From assembly GCA_964423615.1 (NCBI GenBank), contig CAYRFQ010000057.1:1-45116 (forward strand): a stretch of DNA of 45,116 nucleotides, in the 5' to 3' direction. Numbering within the stretch: position 1 is the stretch's first letter; the number at the start of each line of letters is the position of its first letter. Position numbers and translations under genes: made by a program. This document shows, in pieces, positions 39,425 through 45,116 of the stretch. Source of the stretch: CAYRFQ01 sp964423615 (GTDB lineage Bacteria > Planctomycetota > Planctomycetia > Gemmatales > Gemmataceae). Below the pieces are notes generated by a model. That model was given only the letters and a program-made list of their open reading frames with translations, ran no database searches and was not told the origin of the DNA.

Positions 39425-40261
39425 ATGATCGGTAGCATTTTGATTGGTTTGGATGGGTCAAAGTACAGCCGTAGGGCGACGGAACTCTGCATCCGTTGGT
39501 CCCAACGCGGGAACCAAGTGACTTTAATTGGTACGGGCATCGTTGACGAACCTACGATTTCTCACGGAGAACTTGTACCGCTGGGTGGGAGCGCGTTCAA
39601 GGAACATCGGGACGAGTTTCTTCTCAAAGATGCGACCAAACAAGTTGGGGGTTTTCTGGACGAATTCTCCGAAGCCTGCAAGGCCGCGAAGGTCCCGCAC
39701 CAAATGCGGACTCTCAACGGGAATCCCGAAGAAGTATTGTTCCTGGCTGCCCAAGAATGCGACGTTTTGGTCTTGGGGCAACACACGTATTTTCACTTTG
39801 AAACCGACGACGAGCCTTGCGAGACGTTGGCCCACATGTTGCGGAGGACGGTCCGTCCGGTTGTGACGGTTCCGGATAATCTTCCGGGCAGCGACGTTGT
39901 CATGATTGCTTACGACGCCACGTTACAGGCCGCTCGTGCTCTCCAGGTCTTCCAGGCAGTCGGGCTTGATAAAATCCATAAAGTCCATGTCGTCTCGGTG
40001 GACCAAAACAAAGGGTTGGCCCACCGCAACGTGGAGTTGGCTGGTCGATTCCTTTCGCACCAGCAAATCGACCATACTCTACATCCGGTCGTGTCCGACA
40101 GATCGGTGGCAGACGTCCTGCTCGAACAAGCCGATGTCATGAACGCTGGTTTGATCGTGATGGGGACCTACGGCAATTGGCAAATTTCGGAATTTCTGTT
40201 TGGTTCGGTCACCCAAACGATGCTAGCGAATACCAAGGTGCCGATGTTTTTGTATCATTAG
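39425..40261 (+). CDS. Universal stress protein (tandem Usp domains)
   Basis: 278 residues, about twice one Usp domain. The first domain starts MIGSILIGLDGSKYSRRATE, with the DGS loop and VTLIGTGIVDE strand; it ends near VPDNLPG. The second (about 157-278) starts VVMIAYDATLQAARALQVFQ and ends AGLIVMGTYGNW then LFGSVTQTMLANTKVPMFLY. The G.xG-9x-G(S/T) ATP-binding pattern appears in the second domain as GTYGNW...GSVTQ and is weak in the first. Usp proteins act in the cytoplasm in stress and energy limitation by an unresolved mechanism, some by binding ATP. The ATG at 39425 has a GGGGAGGG site; an earlier ATG at 39377 is less likely. Confidence 0.85.
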   Translation: MIGSILIGLDGSKYSRRATELCIRWSQRGNQVTLIGTGIVDEPTISHGELVPLGGSAFKEHRDEFLLKDATKQVGGFLDEFSEACKAAKVPHQMRTLNGNPEEVLFLAAQECDVLVLGQHTYFHFETDDEPCETLAHMLRRTVRPVVTVPDNLPGSDVVMIAYDATLQAARALQVFQAVGLDKIHKVHVVSVDQNKGLAHRNVELAGRFLSHQQIDHTLHPVVSDRSVADVLLEQADVMNAGLIVMGTYGNWQISEFLFGSVTQTMLANTKVPMFLYH

Positions 40262-40274
40262 GGCGGCTATCACA

Positions 40275-40373
40275 CGCTGGGCGTGCTGTGCGGTCCCGAG
40301 GACAGTTCGTCGTCGAAAACACCGTGTTTTCTGGTCGTTTTCGCTCCGACAGTTCGTCGTCGAAAACTTGGTG
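40275..40373. repeat. Interspersed repeat element, intergenic copies A1 and A2
   Basis: Two units back to back: 40275-40320 (starts CGCTGGGCGTGCTGTGCGG) and 40322-40373 (starts CCGTGTTTTCTGGTCG). Both end in the same 20-mer GACAGTTCGTCGTCGAAAAC (40301-40320 and 40348-40367). Unit A2 contains GTTTTCG/CGAAAAC inverted ends. It lies between the universal stress protein gene and the BON lipoprotein gene. Confidence 0.75.
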
Positions 40374-40382
40374 TCCGGAAAG

Positions 40383-40880
40383 TCAATCAGAAGTCGTCTT
40401 TAGTTTTGCACTCGTGTCCCCTCCTCTCACTTGACCGAGAGGAGGGTGCATGTTGAATTGTTGACCGGTGGGAGCCTTGGCCGGTCCCTCTGCATTTCCC
40501 AACCGAAGTTGATCTCGTACGGTTTCAACGCCAACCGTCGAGTTGGCTAATTCAACCGCTCTTTGGCGTTGTCTCAGGTTCTCGATTTGTCCGTTTAGCT
40601 CAACGATCGTGCCTTTGGCCTTCACTTCGAGCGAGAGATGGACCAATGCTTTGTCCGACCGTAGTCGCCGACGAACGCGGCTGGCTAACCGCCAGTTCGA
40701 TATGGTCTCTTTGACTGGCACGTTCTCAAGATAGCGATTCTGGAATTCGTTCGCCGAATCTTCCATTCGATCCACCAAAATGTTGCCGATTTTGGCCAGC
40801 CTGTCGGTGTCATTGCGATTGCACCCGGCAAGGAAGACAGGAAGCAAACAAACGACCGGAAGGCATCGGATGAGTTTCAT
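40383..40880 (-). CDS. BON-domain lipoprotein
   Basis: 165 residues. The start MKLIRCLPVVCLLPVFLAGC has a clear LAGC lipobox, so the protein is predicted to be a lipidated periplasmic or outer-membrane protein. Residues about 60-125 form a BON domain (SNWRLASRVRRRLRSDKALV, then VELNGQIENLRQRQRAVELA and VGVETVRDQL), an alpha/beta fold of periplasmic proteins such as OsmY that is thought to bind phospholipid surfaces. The C-terminal tail is disordered. No strong ribosome-binding site precedes the ATG. The gene is flanked on both sides by copies of the same repeat family (40275-40373 and 40905-41014). Confidence 0.82.
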   Translation of the reverse strand: MKLIRCLPVVCLLPVFLAGCNRNDTDRLAKIGNILVDRMEDSANEFQNRYLENVPVKETISNWRLASRVRRRLRSDKALVHLSLEVKAKGTIVELNGQIENLRQRQRAVELANSTVGVETVRDQLRLGNAEGPAKAPTGQQFNMHPPLGQVRGGDTSAKLKTTSD

Positions 40881-40904
40881 GGATTACGGCTCGCAATGGA
40901 TTAC

Positions 40905-41014
40905 GTGTTCTCTGGTCGTTTTGTAGTATCCGGCACACAGTAGCGAGTGTCGTTCCTCCACTCGCTGGGCATGCTATGCGGTCCCGAGGACAGTTCGTCG
41001 TCGAAAACTTGGTG
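40905..41014. repeat. Interspersed repeat element, intergenic copy B
   Basis: Contains GTGTTCTCTGGTCGTTTT (40905-40922), a near copy of the A2 start, then 40963-41008, which matches A1 at 44 of 46 bases and ends in the same 20-mer GACAGTTCGTCGTCGAAAAC (40989-41008), followed by TTGGTG as in A2. The order of parts differs from copy A. Confidence 0.75.
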
Positions 41015-41179
41015 GCGTACGGGCTAGCAGTCGACGGGAAGTTAGCGAGGACTGAGGATGGGATCAAGAGCATTTTGTCCGCTCTTCTTATCTATCTCTG
41101 AAACCTATCAAGCGATATACCCTTGTCGACAAGAGTCGGAGTCCGGTGAGAACCCAACGCGAAAGGAGTCCAAGCCACA

Positions 41180-42055
41180 ATGCGACGAAATGTATCTCAA
41201 TGGACGATAGGTCTTCTGATGGTGCTTGTAGCCAACTCGATGCCGGTCACTTTGGCCCAAGACCGTCCGTTGCTGCTGCCGAACCAACAAAGACCCCGAA
41301 AGAATCCATTACGACCGCCCGCGGTCGTCGTGCCCAACCCTCCCGAGGTTGAGTCTCAGGTACCCGAACCGCTTCACAAACCTCAGACCGTGCCGAAACC
41401 CGCTTTACCGGCAACACCGCCGAGCGTTCCATTCGACCGATTTCCTGCAGGGTTTGTGGAGCGACCCGACCCCGTCGTCAAAGTCTTTCGCCTCACGCGC
41501 TACCCCGTAAGTAAGGTGAAACCCGTTCTGGAGCAATTGAAGGATTCCTACATTGAACGCGGCACATTTGGAAAAGCGAATCCATTTACGATGACTTCGG
41601 AGGGTTCCTATCCTGCTGGCCACGGAAGACAGGTCATCATGCAACGTCCCGATGGGTCAGTCGGCGTTGTGGATCTTGACGGGTGTGTCTTTTCGCTTAA
41701 TGAACGAGCCAACGCCGTTGTCTTTCGGACGAACAGTGAAACGAAGATGAAACGAGTGGCTCATCTGATCGCGGTGTTGGATGCCGAACCGAAAAAGGAA
41801 TTGCCGAAAAGCACCGATTTGTTCGCATTGCGTTTGAGGCACGCTGTTCCCAGTGACATCGAAGCGACCCTCAAGCCTTTGAAGTTGGAGGCTCAGGTCG
41901 TTTGTTTTGATTCGGGGAAATTACTTTTCGTTGTTGGAGAGACGAGAAGACGGGAACAGATTCGAAAGGTGATCGAGCAGTTGGACGTTCCGGAATCGAA
42001 ATTCATGGAAAAACAGGTCGCAGAGCCAACTCCGGTGGTGTTCGATGGGCGCTGA
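41180..42055 (+). CDS. Exported protein with two secretin N1/NolW-like domains
   Basis: 291 residues. A signal peptide (MRRNVSQWTIGLLMVLVANS, cleavage near VTLAQ) is followed by a Pro-rich region (about 30-95). Two short alpha/beta domains follow: VVKVFRLTRYPVSKVKPVLE to about 190, and LFALRLRHAVPSDIEATLKP to VIEQLDVPE. Both show the 'f.L.ya.a.el...L' plus 'l.v.g...q...v..li..LD' pattern of secretin N-domains (NolW). No secretin barrel follows, so it is not a full secretin; it may be a periplasmic adaptor or a stand-alone relative, which planctomycetes often have. AAAGGAG lies before the ATG. It is monocistronic and ends before a bidirectional terminator. Confidence 0.75.
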   Translation: MRRNVSQWTIGLLMVLVANSMPVTLAQDRPLLLPNQQRPRKNPLRPPAVVVPNPPEVESQVPEPLHKPQTVPKPALPATPPSVPFDRFPAGFVERPDPVVKVFRLTRYPVSKVKPVLEQLKDSYIERGTFGKANPFTMTSEGSYPAGHGRQVIMQRPDGSVGVVDLDGCVFSLNERANAVVFRTNSETKMKRVAHLIAVLDAEPKKELPKSTDLFALRLRHAVPSDIEATLKPLKLEAQVVCFDSGKLLFVVGETRRREQIRKVIEQLDVPESKFMEKQVAEPTPVVFDGR

Positions 42056-42100
42056 GAAAAAGACGCCGTGACTTGGGAGAAGAATCCTTGCTGCCACGAA

Positions 42101-42128
42101 AAACGCCCAGGAAATTTCCTGGGCGTTT
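42101..42128. terminator. Bidirectional terminator between convergent genes
   Basis: A perfect 28-base palindrome with 14-base arms, AAACGCCCAGGAAA and TTTCCTGGGCGTTT. It is flanked by further A on the left, giving a five-T run on the minus strand and three T on the plus strand. It sits between the secretin-like gene and the redoxin fusion gene. Confidence 0.85.
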
Positions 42129-42154
42129 GCGGTACATGTTTTCGTACTGGAATT

Positions 42155-44290
42155 CTATCGTCCTCGCCTCCTTAACGCGGCCTCCAATTCTTCGGGCGTG
42201 ACTTCTCCGTTGCTGTCGCGATCCGCCCGGTCGAAGGCACGAGCGAGCAAACCGCGAACCTCCGAGCGTACGATCTTTCCGTCCTTGTTTTTGTCGAGAC
42301 GTTGGAAAAGCTGCTTCGTTCGGTCACTCACTTGTTGAGCAGCTGGAGCTGGACGCGCACCAGCCATTACCGTCTGTAATTCTTGGAGTGTGACTTTGTT
42401 GTCCTTGTTGAGATCCGCTCGGTCGAATCCGTTCAATAGCTTTTTCGGAGTTTCAGAACGGACGATGAATCCGTCGCCGTTTTTATCGAGATTGGCGAAG
42501 AACTTCTTGACCTCCTGAGTTGTTTGGTTCTTGGTCAGACCGACCGGGACTGCAAGATCGAAGTAGCCAATCATCATTTCGTCCTCCGTTTGCTGTCCCC
42601 ACCTGATAGTGGCCGATGGATCGGGGTTGTTCAAGTTCCATTCCGAGTTGTCCCAGTGAGCCGTGCAGTGGATTTGCGTTCCTTTCGGCAGGGACAAGGG
42701 CTTGGCCAGTCGGTACGACGTCTGCCAATTGAAGTCGTAGTTGGGTACGTCGAGAAGAGTCTTCGGCTCCTCCTGGCCAGGGATACGAGCCTCGTACTTG
42801 AACGACTTCCCTCGCAAGTGCATGTGGGGCATGAAGCCAAGGAGTAGAGTTCCTTTTTCGAATCGAAATCGCGATGTGGCTTCCTTTTTATAGTTATCGT
42901 CGTTCGGCGGAATGTTGAGCCGTCGGCCTACAGCACTCCGCGTTTTGACTTCGTGGGTGATCGTTTTGGGGTCCGCAAACACGAAGCCGATTTTGCTTTG
43001 ATCGTACTGGACGGTTCCAACGGGAGTGTAATGGACCTGGAAGAAGATGGACCAACCGGCGGGGATTTTCTTGGCCATCCCTTTCGGGAACGAGTAGGCA
43101 CGTTGACCGGGAACGTAACCGGCGAGGAAGCCTCCGGCGCCCTCACCTAACCCTCGAATTCCGTTTTTCGGATCGACGGCGAACGCCAAGATGTGATGTA
43201 CGACGGCTCGGTTGCCCGGAACGATCTGGGCTGCCTGAACCCATTTGTCCTCTTTGAAGTTCGCGCGGACGAGGAAGTGTTGGTATCGTACGGTCCCCTG
43301 GGCTTGGACCTTGAACGGCCGCGGATTGATCGTGAAGGTGGCATCGGGTTTTCGAGGAAGTTGCCAACCGGTGACGTACTTCTTGGGTTCGGGTAAGTCC
43401 TTCGGATCGCCTTTCGGAGCGCCGTTCTTGACCCACTCGAAGATCTGCTCTTTCTCTTGTTTGGTCAAACTGCGGTCGTTGGAGAAGTGTCCGTACTTGG
43501 GGTTGGCGTGCCAGGGCGGCATGCGTCCTTCGTCGACTACCTCGGCGATCATCTCAGCCCAACCCTTGACCTCTTCGTACTTGGTCAGCGAGAAGGGAGC
43601 GATTTCGCCTTTGCGGTGGCATTCGACACAGCGTTTTTGAAGGATGCGTGCGATCTGGTTGGTATACGTTACTTTACTATTCTGGTTGACCGGCAGGAGG
43701 CGTCCGATGATACAACCGACCGCTTCGCGATGCGCCACGTTGACCTTCTTCCCGGCAATCACGGCATCGAGAGCATTCTTGAGAAAATGCGCCTTCGCCT
43801 TGTCGCGAATGTAGCCGACACCGTACTGGTCGTCGATTCGGCCTTGGTAGCGAACGACTCGTTTTTCGTCGAGTACGAACATTTCGGGAGTTCGCGAGGC
43901 ACCGAACTGGTCGGCCACTTTGTTTCCGAGGTCTTTCAAGATGGGAAAGTTGATTTTATGCCGCCTGGCATACGCGGCGATTTCGGTAATGTCATCCTGG
44001 TAGTTGGGGTTGATTCCAACGAACGTCACGCCCTTGGACTTGTACGCATTGGCTATTTCTTGAAGTCGAGGACCATAGAGTTTGACGAGGGGGCACTCGG
44101 TTCCGATGAACGCGACCACGACGTATCGACTATCAAAGTCTTTTAAGCTCCAGGTCTTGCCACGGAAATCTTGCAACTTGAAGTTTTCGATCGATTTACC
44201 GACAGAGGATTTCTTTTCCTCTGCGACGACCGGACTCGCTGTCATTGCGACAAACCAGGTGGCGGCCACCAACCAACTCAATCGTTTCAT
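42155..44290 (-). CDS. Redoxin / cytochrome c / copper monooxygenase-like / EF-hand fusion protein
   Basis: 711 residues. A signal peptide (MKRLSWLVAATWFVAMTASP, cleavage near VVAEE) sends it to the periplasm. Four parts follow: a peroxiredoxin/AhpC-TSA-like domain (~25-190; FKLQDFRGKTWSLKDFD, FIGTECPLVKLYGPRL with one Cys); a c-type heme motif CVECHRKGE near 219-223; a type II ascorbate-dependent copper monooxygenase-like region with AVVHHILAFAVD (~365) and GFMPHMHLRGKSFKYEARI (~489), possible copper His ligands; and four EF-hands (~590-711; DKNGDGFIVRSE, DLNKDNKVTLQE, DKNKDGKIVRSE, DRDSNGEVTPEE). This is a known planctomycete style of fusion with unproven substrate. I moved the start to 44290 because GAGGAG precedes it and a signal peptide follows; the longer frame to 44782 would begin inside a repeat. 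Confidence 0.85.
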   Translation of the reverse strand: MKRLSWLVAATWFVAMTASPVVAEEKKSSVGKSIENFKLQDFRGKTWSLKDFDSRYVVVAFIGTECPLVKLYGPRLQEIANAYKSKGVTFVGINPNYQDDITEIAAYARRHKINFPILKDLGNKVADQFGASRTPEMFVLDEKRVVRYQGRIDDQYGVGYIRDKAKAHFLKNALDAVIAGKKVNVAHREAVGCIIGRLLPVNQNSKVTYTNQIARILQKRCVECHRKGEIAPFSLTKYEEVKGWAEMIAEVVDEGRMPPWHANPKYGHFSNDRSLTKQEKEQIFEWVKNGAPKGDPKDLPEPKKYVTGWQLPRKPDATFTINPRPFKVQAQGTVRYQHFLVRANFKEDKWVQAAQIVPGNRAVVHHILAFAVDPKNGIRGLGEGAGGFLAGYVPGQRAYSFPKGMAKKIPAGWSIFFQVHYTPVGTVQYDQSKIGFVFADPKTITHEVKTRSAVGRRLNIPPNDDNYKKEATSRFRFEKGTLLLGFMPHMHLRGKSFKYEARIPGQEEPKTLLDVPNYDFNWQTSYRLAKPLSLPKGTQIHCTAHWDNSEWNLNNPDPSATIRWGQQTEDEMMIGYFDLAVPVGLTKNQTTQEVKKFFANLDKNGDGFIVRSETPKKLLNGFDRADLNKDNKVTLQELQTVMAGARPAPAAQQVSDRTKQLFQRLDKNKDGKIVRSEVRGLLARAFDRADRDSNGEVTPEELEAALRRRGR

Positions 44291-44593
44291 GTACCAACTC
44301 CTCGTTCGTATCGATTCACACCCGCATCGCACCGTCGGAACGATAACCGACCAGACGTCGACGATAGTATTGTTTCTGGGCTTTGGATTCATTGGGTCCG
44401 GATGTGGTTTCCAAGAGCATCCCATCACGTTTAACCCATACCGACGACAAAAGTTCCGGTTGTTCCAAGCCCAGGGGTCGGCTTTGGCCGGGTAACAGAT
44501 ATACCGCAACGAAGGGCGTTTTGTTTTCGGGCTTTTCGTTTTTCGATTCGACTGGCGCTTTTGGAGAGCTGTTTTTCGCGAGGGCCGACGACT
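44291..44593. other. Upstream region of the redoxin fusion gene
   Basis: About 300 bases with no supported gene; overlapping frames look like noise. It must contain the promoter of the minus-strand redoxin gene, but no convincing -35/-10 pair was found. Confidence 0.35.
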
Positions 44594-44816
44594 ATTGAGA
44601 CCTGCGCGGGTAATGAATCCAAGTAGCAGGCACACGGGGAATGGAAAAGAAATGCTTGTCCGGTTCGTAGGTATACGCGAGCCGCGTGTACGTTGGTCTT
44701 GGCCGAGCTTTCCAAGTACACGCGAGCCGCGTGTACCTACGACAAACACAAAAACCGGACAACTAGAAATTACCCGTTCCAAGTGTGCCTGCTATATTAT
44801 CCGCGCAGTTCTCAAT
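44594..44816. mobile_element. 223-bp imperfect palindrome, MITE-like element
   Basis: The outer ends ATTGAGA (44594-44600) and TCTCAAT (44810-44816) are inverted. The next blocks also pair: CTGCGCGG versus CCGCGCAG, and AGCAGGCACAC versus GTGTGCCTGCT. Further in, TTGTCCGGTT (44656-44665) pairs with AACCGGACAA (44753-44762), and CGTAGGTATACGCG with CGCGTGTACCTACG. Each inner arm also holds its own small palindrome, GTACACGCG-agc-CGCGTGTAC or a variant. There is no open frame for a transposase, so it would be non-autonomous. Confidence 0.7.
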
Positions 44817-44822
44817 AAGTGT

Positions 44823-44880
44823 TTCCCGCTTCGCTCGCTATGCTTCCCGCTTCGCTCGCTATGCTTCCCGCTTCGCTCGG
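44823..44880. repeat. 21-bp tandem repeat, 2.8 copies
   Basis: The unit TTCCCGCTTCGCTCGCTATGC (21 bases) runs twice exactly (44823-44843, 44844-44864), then a partial third copy (44865-44880). It lies just after the MITE-like element. Confidence 0.9.
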
Positions 44881-44942
44881 GTTGGGGGCCTTCTCCCCTT
44901 GGGCGGTCGGATGAATAAGAGTCGTGATTGTGTTGGTTCTTT

Positions 44943-45116
44943 GAGTTCCGTGGGTTCACACCCACGGCTAGGATCTCTCGCCCCTTCGGGGCTGAAAATC
45001 GAAACCACGACACTTGTTGAGCCGAATACCCGAAGAGTTCCGTGGGTTCACACCCACGGCCAGGATCTCTCGCCCCTTCGGGGCTGAGAATCGAAACCAC
45101 GACACTTGTTGAGCCG
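44943..45116. repeat. 92-bp-period repeat array with two palindromes per unit, cut by window edge
   Basis: Units 44943-45024 and 45035-45116 are near-identical over 82 bases, with a 10-base spacer. Each unit contains a perfect palindrome with arms CCGTGGGT and ACCCACGG, and a second hairpin built on GCCCC-ttc-GGGGC. The second unit ends at the window edge, so the array may continue. Confidence 0.9.

Noticed and set aside
44943..45116. CRISPR array
   Set aside because: The repeat unit is 82 bases with internal palindromes and a 10-base spacer; no short direct repeats with unique spacers and no cas genes.

Overview
The window looks like a chromosomal stretch of a planctomycete. The sequence evidence is a BBP7-type outer-membrane barrel, a giant extracellular protein whose N-terminus carries the planctomycete LEHLEDRTAP motif, a Ser/Thr kinase fused to a formylglycine-generating-enzyme (FGE) domain, a redoxin/cytochrome c/copper-monooxygenase/EF-hand fusion, and several small lipoproteins. 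I cannot name the genus. No rRNA, tRNA, CRISPR array, integrase or transposase was found.

Layout. 1-5661: a partial HigA-type antitoxin, a 1058-residue kinase-FGE fusion, a three-gene operon (TspO, a Cys-rich small protein, a CIA30-like protein), and a membrane-anchored hypothetical protein. 6049-7922: a two-gene pupylation locus, with a 60-residue Pup/UBact-like protein ending Gly-Gly-Glu followed 8 bases later by a PafA/Dop-type ligase that has a large hydrophobic membrane insertion in its catalytic core. 8262-27276: a BBP7 barrel, a 1.47-kb gap, and a 5309-residue modular surface protein (BNR propellers, P-domains, ten Calx-beta repeats, a C-terminal array of an unnamed module). 28428-30313: a DUF418 membrane protein and a short, perhaps decayed, ATP-grasp-like fragment. 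30654-35062: a compact operon of a MotA/TolQ/ExbB-like channel protein and two single-pass partners with shared soluble domains. 35166-45116: sugar phosphate isomerase, lipoproteins, a kinase fusion (APH-like plus P-loop), a tandem universal stress protein, a BON lipoprotein, a secretin-N-domain protein, the redoxin fusion, and a repeat-rich end.

The best candidates for new biology are: (i) the Pup-like/membrane-ligase pair, which implies protein tagging at a membrane with no proteasome gene nearby; (ii) the proton-channel-like three-gene operon; (iii) a short palindromic repeat family found both between genes and inside two coding sequences of that operon, in two different reading frames; (iv) a run of NNC codons at the C-terminus of the kinase-FGE protein, like the variable region of a diversity-generating retroelement target; and (v) a 223-bp imperfect palindrome that looks like a MITE. 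Domain calls come from reading motifs by eye; no database search was run.
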